Source: CAVUAF01 sp963739375
Lineage (GTDB): Bacteria; Acidobacteriota; Terriglobia; Terriglobales; Acidobacteriaceae
DNA length: 62,482 nt
Reading direction: 5' to 3'
NCBI GenBank assembly: GCA_963739375.1
Contig: CAVUAF010000004.1
Span: 1-62,482 of the forward strand
A program made the translations under genes and the position numbers. How positions within the stretch are numbered: the stretch's first letter is position 1; each line of letters opens with the position of its first letter. This document shows, piece after piece, positions 26,891-38,283 of the stretch. Below the pieces are notes generated by a model. That model ran no database searches. It worked only from the letters and a program-made list of their open reading frames with translations, and had not been told where the DNA came from.

Positions 26891-28540
26891 TCAGTGGTCA
26901 CGCGAGCCGCTGCCCACGATGCCGCCCGTCACCCCCGGAGTGCGGTTCACCGGCTGGCGCGCCATCTCCTCGGCGGCGGTGATGTAGAGGTAAGCCTTCA
27001 GGTTGGGGTAGCGCACCGCCTCGATGCGGCCAAGGGTGTTCTCGGGGTCCCGGCGGATGCCGGTGCGCACCAACTTCGCCATCTCTTCCGCCCCGTCGAG
27101 CGCCCCGGCCTCCCGATCGGGGTGGGCATCGTAGTCGGCGCGCAGGAGCTCCTCGCTAGCGCTGAATCCCTGCTCCATGTAGCGGCCGGCGGCGTTGCGA
27201 TCGCCGGTGGCGTACGCGGCCTGTGCCAGCGACGCCAAAGCCGTGGCACGCTGCCGCTGGTCCTTGATCTGCTCGAGTCCCAAGGTCGCCTGTTGCAGGT
27301 ATAGGGCGGCGTCGCGCGGGTCGTCGTGGCCGGCGTAGCCGGCGGCGATTTCGGCGTCGGCGGCCACGCGGGCACCGGGATCGGTGATGCGCTGGGCGTA
27401 GCGTACCGCCTGGTCGGGCGAGGATTCGGCCAGGGTGCGCACCGGGATCAGCTGCATGCGCGCCAGCATGCCCGGCGGCATGCTGGAAACCATGCCGGTG
27501 GTGCTGCCGGCGCCGGTGCGACTGCCCGCGGGAGCAGCGCTGTACGTCACACTTCTGAACCCGCCGATGCTGCCGCTCTTCGGGTCGCGAATCTTGTCGA
27601 CCGCGGCGAGGTCGGAGCGCGCGTCCAGGAGTTGTTGCGCGGCGGCCGGATCCACGCTGCGCAGCAAGGGGAGTAACTCGAGCAGCAGCAGGGCATCCAG
27701 ACCCGAGACCTGTGCCGAGCCCGTGGCGCTGGAAAAGGTCGCCTGCATGCCCACCGTCGTATCGGGTACCCGCTGCGCCGCCGCCGCCGCGCTCAATAGC
27801 GCTTCGCGGTACAGCGGCCCGGAAACCATGTGGTTGGTGGCGAGCAGAAAGCGGGTGAACTCGCCGACCTCGGCAAACGATCCCCCGCTTGCGTGGAAGG
27901 CCTGGACCTGCTCGGCAAACAGGGCATCGGCCGCGGCGGGACCCTGGCGCGCCGCCAGCGGCATAATCTGGCCAAAAGCGGCGTAGGGATACGTCCCGTT
28001 TTGCCCCATGCGGGCGGCCACGGTGCGCAGGCGATCGAGCCCGGTTTCGCGATGCTGCATGAAGTAGCGCGAGAAGACGCCCGACGCCACGCGGCTGCGG
28101 GAGTCGCCACCCATTACGCCGGGACCGAACGTCATGTGGCTGCTGCCGGGCGCTTCGACACGCTCCAGCAGGTCGAGGGCGAGGTCCACGTCGTCACTAC
28201 TGACAACGGCATTCACCGCCGGCATTTCGACTGCGGCACGCTGTTCAAGCGGCAATTCTTGCGCGATCTTGAAGAGCTCTTCGGCCCAGGGCTTCACGAG
28301 GGGCGAGCGCACCTGCGACGCGACGTTGATGGCGCGCCCCAGGAGACTGGCGCGCTCCGCCGCGCCCAGCGGCAGGAGGACGGAATAGGCCTGGCGCAGG
28401 AGCGTTTCGGCGCGCTGCTGTTCGGCAGTGCGTTGCACCTCGCGCGGCTGGGGTGGACGACGCTGCGGCGGCGGGGCGGCTGCGGTCTGGGCCGCGGCAC
28501 TCGTGCAGACCAGGAACCCGGCAAGGAGAAGTCGGCGCAT
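26891..28540 (-). CDS. Secreted protein of unknown function
   Basis: A 549-residue protein I do not recognise. It has a signal peptide (MRRLLLAGFLVCTSAAAQ), a Pro/Gln-rich linker, and a largely helical, Ala/Leu-rich body with short repeating helices (for example ATALASLAQAAYATGDRNAA and AALYLQQATLGLEQIKDQ), which suggests TPR-like solenoid structure without clear consensus repeats. The start at 28540 is preferred because it gives the signal peptide. It lies alone between repeats and is divergent from the DsrE-like gene. Confidence 0.7.
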   Translation of the reverse strand: MRRLLLAGFLVCTSAAAQTAAAPPPQRRPPQPREVQRTAEQQRAETLLRQAYSVLLPLGAAERASLLGRAINVASQVRSPLVKPWAEELFKIAQELPLEQRAAVEMPAVNAVVSSDDVDLALDLLERVEAPGSSHMTFGPGVMGGDSRSRVASGVFSRYFMQHRETGLDRLRTVAARMGQNGTYPYAAFGQIMPLAARQGPAAADALFAEQVQAFHASGGSFAEVGEFTRFLLATNHMVSGPLYREALLSAAAAAQRVPDTTVGMQATFSSATGSAQVSGLDALLLLELLPLLRSVDPAAAQQLLDARSDLAAVDKIRDPKSGSIGGFRSVTYSAAPAGSRTGAGSTTGMVSSMPPGMLARMQLIPVRTLAESSPDQAVRYAQRITDPGARVAADAEIAAGYAGHDDPRDAALYLQQATLGLEQIKDQRQRATALASLAQAAYATGDRNAAGRYMEQGFSASEELLRADYDAHPDREAGALDGAEEMAKLVRTGIRRDPENTLGRIEAVRYPNLKAYLYITAAEEMARQPVNRTPGVTGGIVGSGSRDH

Positions 28541-28570
28541 GGCAAGCACCTGCTGGGGAAATGGTACCAC

Positions 28571-28652
28571 TGCTGCTGGCTGCTAGCAGTTGGCAGTTGG
28601 CAGTTGGCAGAAAAAGCGAAACCCAGATCCCTCGCTGCGCTCGGGATGACAA
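28571..28652 (+). repeat. Composite dispersed repeat: GTTGGCA heptamers plus CCTCGCTGCGCTCGGGATGA module
   Basis: Three tandem GTTGGCA units, then aaaaagcgaa and the module cagatccctcgctgcgctcg-ggatgaca. The same order recurs around 35886 and 36000, and the last module alone at 29311 and 36082. Confidence 0.8.
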
Positions 28653-28718
28653 GCTGGAGCAGGCGAAGCGGGCGTAGAATGGGCCGTTTTCGAAGTCAAA
28701 AAGGAAATCTCGGCTGCT

Positions 28719-29066
28719 ATGAATTGCTTGTTTATCTTCAACGACTCTCCTTACGGTACGCAACGCACTTACAACGGGCTGCGTTTGGCGGTGGCGCTGG
28801 TCAAGGCGAGCGTGCGCGTTCGCATTTTCCTGCTGGGCGATGGGGTGACGAGCGCACTGGACGGGCTGAATCCCGCCGACGCCGACTACAACCCGCAAGA
28901 GATGTTGAAATTTCTGGCCGGGCGGGGCACGCCAATCGGCGTGTGCCGCACCTGCATGGAGACGCGCGGCATTCCGGACACGGCGCTGATCGCCGGCGCC
29001 AACCGCAGCACCATGGACGAACTCACTACCTGGACGGAAGAGTGCGAGAAGTTACTCGTATTCTGA
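28719..29066 (+). CDS. DsrE/DsrF-like family protein
   Basis: A 115-residue cytoplasmic protein with the DsrE fold pattern: N-terminal strand CLFIFNDSPYGTQRTYNGLR, FLLGDGVTSAL, and IGVCRTCMETRGI with C76 and C79. The family handles persulfide sulfur relay or remains functionally undefined in small stand-alone forms. AAGGAAA precedes the ATG and a TAGAAT hexamer lies at 28675-28680. The Mop protein gene follows 25 bases later, so the two probably form an operon. Confidence 0.8.
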   Translation: MNCLFIFNDSPYGTQRTYNGLRLAVALVKASVRVRIFLLGDGVTSALDGLNPADADYNPQEMLKFLAGRGTPIGVCRTCMETRGIPDTALIAGANRSTMDELTTWTEECEKLLVF

Positions 29067-29091
29067 GGATTCCTGCGAGGAAGGAGCAATC

Positions 29092-29301
29092 ATGAAAGTC
29101 GGCGCACGCAACCGCATCGTCGGAAAAGTCACCAACATCACCAAGGGCGGCGTGATGTGCCTCGTGAAGGTCGAGGTGCCCAAACCGTCCCGGATGGCTT
29201 CCGTCATGACCCTGGAATCGCTCAAGGAGCTGGGGCTCAAGAAAGGCGACCAGGTGGAGGTCATCGTCAAAGCCGTGAACGTCCTGCTCATGAGACGTTG
29301 A
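29092..29301 (+). CDS. Molbindin (Mop/TOBE domain) protein
   Basis: A 69-residue single Mop domain: SARNRI-like opening (GARNRIVGKVTNITKG), VKVEVPKPSRMASVMTLESL and C-terminal VIVKAVNVLLMRR. Stand-alone Mop proteins bind molybdate or tungstate as oligomers and store it in the cytoplasm. GAGGAAGGAGC gives a good ribosome site. No other molybdenum gene is nearby. Confidence 0.85.
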   Translation: MKVGARNRIVGKVTNITKGGVMCLVKVEVPKPSRMASVMTLESLKELGLKKGDQVEVIVKAVNVLLMRR

Positions 29302-29310
29302 ATTCCCTTC

Positions 29311-29340
29311 CCCTCGCTGCGCTCGGGATGACAAAGCTGG
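29311..29340 (+). repeat. Dispersed repeat module (CTCGCTGCGCTCGGGATGACA)
   Basis: A single module copy directly after the Mop gene stop. It matches those at 28625-28652, 35923-35951 and 36082-36110. Confidence 0.75.
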
Positions 29341-29378
29341 GAGCTGGCTGAGATCCAGAGGCGGCGTTTTTTCCCGAT

Positions 29379-29476
29379 GGGTGAGCTTTCAAGCGTCCTG
29401 CCGGACTGGACGCGCTCTGCAACTCTACCCAGCGATAAATCGCTGGGCTGCCTTCAATCGCCCTGCGGGCTCGATC
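29379..29476 (-). repeat. 98-bp dispersed repeat, right (inverted) copy
   Basis: Inverted copy of 26695-26792, with the same perfect hairpin (CCCAGCGAT, ATCGCTGGG) and the flanking TCGAGCCCGCAGGGCGATTG. It ends 30 bases from the 3' end of the acyltransferase gene. Confidence 0.85.
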
Positions 29477-29506
29477 ATGCCCGGTCCGGCACCCAGTACC
29501 CAGTTC

Positions 29507-32302
29507 TCAGTCGGCCGCGGCCGTTCGCGAGCGGCCGTGGTGCAGTTCTTCCCACATCTCGACGACGCGCGACCGGACGGCGGTGATGGTCGCCTCGTAG
29601 CTGGCTTCGGGCGTGGCGGCGGCGACCGGCAGGATGGGATCGCCAATCCTGATCTTCAGCCTGGCGAACTTCTGGAAGCCTTTGCCGCGCGGCCAGGCTT
29701 CGAAGAAGCCTTCGTGGGCGACGGGCACGATGGGGACGTTGAGTTGCGTGCCCAGGATGGCGGCGCCCTTCTTGAAGCGCTTGGGTGGGCCATCGATGCT
29801 GCGCTCGCCCTCGGGATAAAGCACCAGCACCATGCCGCGGCGCAGGCCGTAGGCGCCGATGCGCATGGCAGGCACCAGGTTGGCGTCGGGATCGACCGGA
29901 AACAGGCGGAAGGTCTTGGCCAGCCGGCGGAAGAGGCCGGCGCCGAAGATTTCGCTGGTCCCGACCGTGAACAGGCGGCGGAAGACGCGCCAGGGGAGGA
30001 GGGCGCCCAGCACCGGCGCATCGAGAAAGCTCTGGTGGTTGGGACAAATGAGGTAAGCGCCGGAGCGGGGCAGCTTCTCGATCCCCGAAACTTCCAGCCG
30101 GAAGAGGACGCGCGCCGTCAGGTTGACCAGGCGCCCCAGGCAGAACCAGAAGGGGGCGGCGAAGAAGCGCCGCTTGTGGAATTCGGCGACGTCTTCGGGC
30201 GCGGGGTCGGCGGCCAGGACCGTCTCCCATCCTGCGGCCTCGCGCGCTGCGCCCTTGCCCGCGCGCACCGCCTCCACCAATTCGCGAACGGTGTAGACCT
30301 CGCTGACCACGCGGTCTTCGACGGTGGCGCCCAGGGCCTCTTCCAGCGCCACCAGCAGTTCGACGCGCTCCATGGAGTCAAGCCCGAGGTCGAGTTCGAG
30401 ACTGTCGTCGGGGTGATACTGCGGCTTCTTGATTTTGGCGACGCCGCGAATCACCTCCACCGCGCGGCCCATGTCGGGCTGCTCCAGCCACAAAAGGTCC
30501 GCTTCCGTGACTTGCCGCGCGGGAACGCTGCCTTCGTCGCTTTGCGTGCCCGCGGCGCGCCGCTGCTCCACCTCTTTCTGGATGGCGAAGCGCTTCAGCT
30601 TGCGGGTGGTGGTGCGCGGCAGCTCGTGCTGCCAGAGGTCGTAGCCGAGGATGCGCTTGGTGCTGGGGAGCTGCACCGAGAGGCCCTCGAGGTCGAAGCG
30701 GATAATCTCGCCGGCATTCACGATGCGCCGGGCGCGCAGCGCTTCGAAGTCAGGCACGACCACGGCGTGCAGGCGCTCGCTGAAGGGCTCGCCCGGCCGG
30801 CTGCGCAGCCCCATGACGCAAATCTCCTTGATGAAGGGCGAGCGTTGGTAGTGGGCCTCGATCTCCTCGGGGAAGATGTTCTTCCCCGAACTGAGGACGA
30901 TCATGTCTTTCTTGCGCCCGGTGATAAAGAGGTTGCCGGCGGCGTCGCGATAGCCGAGGTCGCCGGTGTAGAGCCAGCCGTCGCGCAGGACCTCGGCGGT
31001 GGCCTCGGGGCGGTTGTAGTAGCCGCGCATGATGATGCCGCCGCCGATGATGATCTCGCCGATGGGCGGCCCTTCCGCCTGCGGCTCGGGAGCGACGATG
31101 CGCACCTGGTTGGCGGGCAGCGGCTGTCCGACTGAACCCAGCACGTTGCGCCGCGGCGGGGTGCAGGTGGCGCCGCCGGAAGTTTCGGTCAGGCCGTAGG
31201 CTTGCAGGATGTCGAACCCCATGGCGTAGAGGTCGCGGGCAATCACGGGGTCGAAGCGCGAGCCGCCGGTCACCAGGTAGCGCATGCGCTTGCCCAGCGC
31301 GGCGTGCGCCTCGCGGAAAATCCTTTTGCCGGGGTTGAGGCGGAGCTTGCGGGCCAGCAGGCACAACTGCTTCAGCCAGCCGAAGACCAGCAGGGCGGCG
31401 GCGCCGCGCTGCTCGACGCGATGCTGGATGCGCTCGTGGATGAGGTAGAAGAACTGCGGCACGCAGGCAAAGAGAGTGATGTCGCGCTCGCCCAGGGCGC
31501 GCATCAGTTCGCCCGTGTTCAGCGCCTCCAGGAAGACGACGCGCGCCCCGGCCGCCAGCGGCAGCAGCAGGTTGGCCATCTGGGCCAGGGCGTGGAAGAG
31601 CGGCAGCACGCCGAGCAGCGAATCGGCGGGCCCCACGGGAATCAATTCGAAGACGGCCTGCGACTCGGCCGAGAGGTTGCCGTGAGTCAGCATCACGCCC
31701 TTGGGATCGCTGGTGGTGCCCGAGGTGTAGAGGATGACGGCGACGTCGTCGGCGGCGACGCCGGCCACGTGGAAGGTCTCCGGCGGCTGGCCGTCGGGCG
31801 CCGGCTTGACGAGGATGTCGTCGAAAGCCGGGTGCGGCACCGGAGCGGGCGCGCGTTTCAGGGCCTGGATGCGCTGTTCGGGGGAGCCGGCGGGAAGCTC
31901 GGTGTCGAGCAGCACGATGCGCACGCCGTGGGCGACCGCCGCGGGCTCGGCGACGGCGAGATGCCGCGCGTCCACAAAGAGCAGCGATGCCCCGGAATCC
32001 TTCAGCAGCTTGGCGATTTGCTCGCTCTTGAAGGCGGTGTCGAGGGGGACGGCGATGTTGCCGCTGGCCAGCACGCCCAAATAGGCGGCCACCCAGCGCG
32101 GGCCGTTGTGGGCCAGCAGAGCACAGCGGGCGCCGCCGGCGATGCCGTTCTTCCCCAGCCAGCGGGCGGTGGCTTCGGCCATGCCGCACAGCTCGGCATA
32201 GGTGTGGCGCTCAAGCGTGCCGCTCTGCCGCTGCAGCTCGATGGCCACGTTGCCGGGCCAGCGCTCCACCGACTGCCGAAAGCGCTCGTAGAAGTTCGGC
32301 AT
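29507..32302 (-). CDS. Acyl-activating enzyme, ACP and PlsC acyltransferase fusion
   Basis: A 931-residue three-domain protein. (1) An adenylate-forming acyl-CoA/ACP synthetase, about 1-580, with LYTSGTTSDPKGVMLTHGN (191-209), YGLTETSGG, YTGDLGYRD and GRKKDMIVLSSGKNIFP. (2) An acyl-carrier domain with LGLDSMERVELL, the phosphopantetheine serine at about 643. (3) A PlsC-type acyltransferase with NHQSFLD (His about 756) and YPEGERS. It would load a fatty acid on its own ACP and pass it to a lysophospholipid or similar acceptor at the membrane, as Aas-type proteins do. The start at 32302 gives the usual first residues; an ATG ten codons earlier is possible. It is divergent from secA. Confidence 0.88.
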   Translation of the reverse strand: MPNFYERFRQSVERWPGNVAIELQRQSGTLERHTYAELCGMAEATARWLGKNGIAGGARCALLAHNGPRWVAAYLGVLASGNIAVPLDTAFKSEQIAKLLKDSGASLLFVDARHLAVAEPAAVAHGVRIVLLDTELPAGSPEQRIQALKRAPAPVPHPAFDDILVKPAPDGQPPETFHVAGVAADDVAVILYTSGTTSDPKGVMLTHGNLSAESQAVFELIPVGPADSLLGVLPLFHALAQMANLLLPLAAGARVVFLEALNTGELMRALGERDITLFACVPQFFYLIHERIQHRVEQRGAAALLVFGWLKQLCLLARKLRLNPGKRIFREAHAALGKRMRYLVTGGSRFDPVIARDLYAMGFDILQAYGLTETSGGATCTPPRRNVLGSVGQPLPANQVRIVAPEPQAEGPPIGEIIIGGGIIMRGYYNRPEATAEVLRDGWLYTGDLGYRDAAGNLFITGRKKDMIVLSSGKNIFPEEIEAHYQRSPFIKEICVMGLRSRPGEPFSERLHAVVVPDFEALRARRIVNAGEIIRFDLEGLSVQLPSTKRILGYDLWQHELPRTTTRKLKRFAIQKEVEQRRAAGTQSDEGSVPARQVTEADLLWLEQPDMGRAVEVIRGVAKIKKPQYHPDDSLELDLGLDSMERVELLVALEEALGATVEDRVVSEVYTVRELVEAVRAGKGAAREAAGWETVLAADPAPEDVAEFHKRRFFAAPFWFCLGRLVNLTARVLFRLEVSGIEKLPRSGAYLICPNHQSFLDAPVLGALLPWRVFRRLFTVGTSEIFGAGLFRRLAKTFRLFPVDPDANLVPAMRIGAYGLRRGMVLVLYPEGERSIDGPPKRFKKGAAILGTQLNVPIVPVAHEGFFEAWPRGKGFQKFARLKIRIGDPILPVAAATPEASYEATITAVRSRVVEMWEELHHGRSRTAAAD

Positions 32303-32497
32303 GGAAGGTCGAATATTACCTGAAGGATGCACCCCTGCGCGTGACTTGCGAAGCGGCGCGCCGCGGCGTCTCCGCGGTGCATCCGAACCAGACCGCGCGC
32401 ATCAAATCGCCTGTGTTACGCTGCTGTGAGGCCGTAGTGTCTGGCTGCGTCCCGCAGCGTTCCGCCTGTCCCGGGGTTGGTTCCGCTGCGCGGGACT

Positions 32498-32519
32498 GCG
32501 CGGGCAAGAGCGCCCGCGC
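32498..32519 (+). promoter_or_regulatory. GC-rich hairpin in the secA leader
   Basis: An 8-bp perfect stem GCGCGGGC/GCCCGCGC with loop AAGAGC ends 27 bases before the GTG start of secA. There is no T tract. It could influence secA translation or simply reflect high GC. Confidence 0.3.
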
Positions 32520-32546
32520 CACTGCAGCATTCGTCAGGAACACGAA

Positions 32547-35555
<3,009 letters not shown>

Positions 35556-36313
35556 GCGTCAAGGCGGGATCGTCTTCGGTCGAAAAGCAGATTCCTCGCT
35601 ACGCTCGGAATGACAAAAAGAAGCAGTTGGCAGTTGGCAGAAAAAGCGAACCACAAAGGACACGAAGGACGCACGAAGAACACGAGGGTAGACATTGCCG
35701 AAGTGCGGAACTGCGGAATTGAGGGTGGCGCCAGCGTTTTGGCGGGAAAGGGGCGAGGGGCGGAGCGGGGCTGGCGGAGTAGGGATCCTTCGACTCGCGC
35801 TCAGTCGCATGCGCTTCCTCGCGCTCGCTCAGGATGACATTCCCTGGGGGGTGTCTCTGATGCAGGCCTGAAGGCCTGCGCCACCCAGTTGGCAGTTGCC
35901 AGTTGGCAGAAAAAGCAAAACCCAGATCCCTCGCTGTGCTCGGGATGACAAAAAAGAAGCTGCTGGCTGCTGGCTGTTGGCTGCTGGCTGTTGGCTGTTG
36001 GCAGAAAAAGCGAACCACAAAGGACACGAAGGACGCACGAAGGACACGAGGGAAGGGGCATTGCGGCAGTCCGGGGGGGGCAGATCCCTCGCTGCGCTCG
36101 GGATGACAAAAAAGCTGGGAACTGCCTGATATCCCACACGAGTGACCGCGCGCTTGCTCAGCATGACGGCAGGTGGGAGGTCAGCCGAGCCAGACCGGGC
36201 TGGCCGCGTCATCCATATTGACTTTCGGGAAGAGTTAGGGCCTCATTGCCGTGCCGGTTTGATGTGTCGCCGCACTTCTTGCGGATAAGTTCGATCACCA
36301 GTGCGAGGGGGAT
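35556..36313. repeat. Intergenic island of composite dispersed repeats
   Basis: 758 bases without a credible gene. Recognisable modules are: cctcgctgcgctcgggatga type (35590-35620 variant, 35923-35951, 36082-36110); GTTGGCA/GCTGGCT heptamer runs (35624-35640, 35886-35908, 35959-36003); aaccacaaaggacacgaagg (35650-35690 and 36014-36050, both followed by acgcacgaag); and gggatccttcgactcgcgct with ctcaggatgacattcc (35782-35843). Short hydrophobic reading frames across it are products of the repeats. The final ~80 bases before 36314 contain no module and could hold the promoter of the next gene. Confidence 0.85.
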
Positions 36314-37534
36314 TTGGAAAGGGCCTTCGAACTCACAGCGGCTTTCGCGTTGCAGCCAGCCGCGACCCTAGCCCTTGCGGTGTTGGCTCTGGTCGTGGCT
36401 ACCGTGGTGGTGTTGCGGCTGCGCAGCGTGCGGAGCGGTTTTGGCGAACTTGCCAAGGCCGCGAGGTTGCTGGCCAAGGAGTTGCACGGGCACGTCGAGC
36501 GCGATGGCGATGATCTGCGGGTCACCGGAGCCTCCCAGGGGCGGCGCGTTTTCGTTTGGTTGTCCAACTCCGAGGAGAAACCGGACCTGCGGATAAAGAT
36601 CCCGGTGGCATCGGCGGCGGTTCTCCTGAGCACGCCCAAGAATTACACCCGGATCAAGGAACTGGGCTTGAACGTGCGTCCCGTGCCGCCGTCGCAAGCG
36701 ACGTTTCAGCTGTGGAGCAGTACCCCGCGCGAAGTCGAGCTGGTGCTGTCCCCCAGCGTGCTGCATGAGTTCCAGAAGCTGGCGACTTCTCCTTCGTTTG
36801 TCTCGCTGGTCGGTCACAATTGTGATTTCAGCCAGGAGACCGTGCGCGAGGGGGACGTGGGCCGGACCGGCCTGAGTCGCGTGGCGAGCCTGGTGGCCAT
36901 CGCCAAAGCCGTGGACAAGATGCCGGGGGTGGATGCGTTGCCGGCCGAGTCCTCCTCCAGTATCCGGTGGGCTCGGGTGGCGGAAGCCATAACGGTGACG
37001 ACGGTGGCGGCGCTGGTCCTCGCGTTCGGCAGAATTGCGGAACCGCATCCCCCGGCAACGACCACGGTGTCGGCCATCTCCAGTGGGATACCGGTGCAGC
37101 TGCCGGGGCTGGAGGATTGGCGGCTCATGAAGGCGGCGGACTTCGATGCCGATGCCACCGCGTGGCTGCGCCAGCAGGAGCAGGCGCCCGCGGGTGAGAT
37201 CACGGACAATCTGGGGCCGGAGGGGAGCAACGCCCATGCCTATGCTCTGCTGGCGGTGTCCGGTTCGGGGGCGGCGCGGGTGGTTCTGCTGCGGGACCAG
37301 CAGGTGGTGTTTGATGCCGAACTGCCGAAGCTCCAGCTGATGGCACGGATACCTGCCCGCGAGTTCGCCCAGGCGGAATGGCGCGGCGGCGCCCCGGTGG
37401 TGACCCCCGAAGGCAACGGCATTCTGCTGGTCAAGGACTATCGCGACCCGGGGAGCGGGATGGTCCTCTACCTGAGCGGCATGCGGGTGATCTCGCTTGT
37501 CCCTGTCGACTTTAAGACCTTGAATCTACAGTAG
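36314..37534 (+). CDS. Membrane protein of unknown function heading the pilin genes
   Basis: A 406-residue protein I do not recognise. A membrane helix at about 15-36 and a second at about 222-240 (ITVTTVAALVLAFG) divide it into a middle domain of ~180 residues (with LRIKIPVASAAVLL, PREVELVLSPSVLHEFQKLA) and a C-terminal domain of ~165 residues. No cysteine motif, ATP site or signal-peptidase site is seen. The TTG start follows GAGGGGG. It is separated by about 120 bases from the first prepilin gene and oriented with it, so it may serve pilus assembly, but this is inference from position. Confidence 0.7.
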   Translation: MERAFELTAAFALQPAATLALAVLALVVATVVVLRLRSVRSGFGELAKAARLLAKELHGHVERDGDDLRVTGASQGRRVFVWLSNSEEKPDLRIKIPVASAAVLLSTPKNYTRIKELGLNVRPVPPSQATFQLWSSTPREVELVLSPSVLHEFQKLATSPSFVSLVGHNCDFSQETVREGDVGRTGLSRVASLVAIAKAVDKMPGVDALPAESSSSIRWARVAEAITVTTVAALVLAFGRIAEPHPPATTTVSAISSGIPVQLPGLEDWRLMKAADFDADATAWLRQQEQAPAGEITDNLGPEGSNAHAYALLAVSGSGAARVVLLRDQQVVFDAELPKLQLMARIPAREFAQAEWRGGAPVVTPEGNGILLVKDYRDPGSGMVLYLSGMRVISLVPVDFKTLNLQ

Positions 37535-37614
37535 TTATGAGTTGGCGTGCGCGAGATGTTCATCGCCCTTTGGTTACCTGGGGCGGCGGGAATGTGCTTG
37601 TAAGTGACTGCCCC

Positions 37615-37630
37615 TTGGGGTATCTTTTGC
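37615..37630 (+). promoter_or_regulatory. Possible sigma-54 promoter of the minor-pilin genes
   Basis: TTGGGGTATCTTTTGC has GG (37617-37618) and GC (37629-37630) with the required 12-base spacing and a T-rich -12 box, but the -24 box lacks CAC. Start of transcription would be near 37642, close to the ATG at 37654. Pilin genes are often RpoN-dependent, which is the only outside support. Confidence 0.3.
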
Positions 37631-37653
37631 CCCAGATTGAGGCGGCGGTGGGT

Positions 37654-38283
37654 ATGCAGGAGCAAGACCAGACGCAGTGGCGGCGACGGGGAAGCTCCGG
37701 CTTCACGCTGGTGGAACTGATGTTTGTGGTCGCCATCGTCCTGATCGTGAGCGTGGTCGCGCTGCTCCAGGTCCAGGGGAGCCTGAAGTCGGCGAAGTCA
37801 GACACGGCGCTGCAGACGGTCCTGGGACAGATGCGCCTAATGCATGAGATGGCCATCGACCAACGCAAGATCTACCGGATGTCGTTTATCAGCCCGGGCA
37901 CCCTGCAATTGGACCGCATGGACATAGGGGCTGGGGGCGCATTGACGGCGGTGCTGCAGGGCACGGTGACCTTGCCCCCGGAGACCCAGTTTACGTTGGT
38001 GACGGGGATGCCGAACAGCGCGGCGACGGTGCCGGACGGCATGGGATCGGCAGGGAACGCCATTGATTTCAGCGTGGACAATGGCGGCGGGCAGACGCAG
38101 GTTTACTTTCGACCCGACGGCCGCGCCCTGGACTCCGCGAACCGGACGAACAATGGCGTGGTCTACGTGGCGCGCCCCGGCGAGTTGTATTCGCTGCGCG
38201 CGGTAACGCTGTGGGGGGCGACCGGGCGCACCAAGGGCTGGCGCTTGGCGAAGCAGGGGAGCACTGCGGTTTGGGAACAATAA
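37654..38283 (+). CDS. Type IV minor prepilin/pseudopilin, FimT/GspH-like
   Basis: A 209-residue prepilin with a short basic leader and the prepilin-peptidase site SSG-FTLVELMFVVAIV (Glu at +5), followed by the usual hydrophobic helix and an extracytoplasmic domain of ~150 residues. The start at 37654 leaves a leader of 15 residues, normal for the class; the frame is open further upstream but those codons look unrelated. It is the first of four minor pilin genes with overlapping stops and starts. Confidence 0.85.
   Translation: MQEQDQTQWRRRGSSGFTLVELMFVVAIVLIVSVVALLQVQGSLKSAKSDTALQTVLGQMRLMHEMAIDQRKIYRMSFISPGTLQLDRMDIGAGGALTAVLQGTVTLPPETQFTLVTGMPNSAATVPDGMGSAGNAIDFSVDNGGGQTQVYFRPDGRALDSANRTNNGVVYVARPGELYSLRAVTLWGATGRTKGWRLAKQGSTAVWEQ

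Noticed and set aside
35959..36003. Heptamer array as a CRISPR
   Set aside because: Units are 7 bases with no spacers, and no cas gene is present.
35556..36230. Several short hydrophobic reading frames on both strands
   Set aside because: They translate the dispersed repeat modules and share residues only because the repeats recur.
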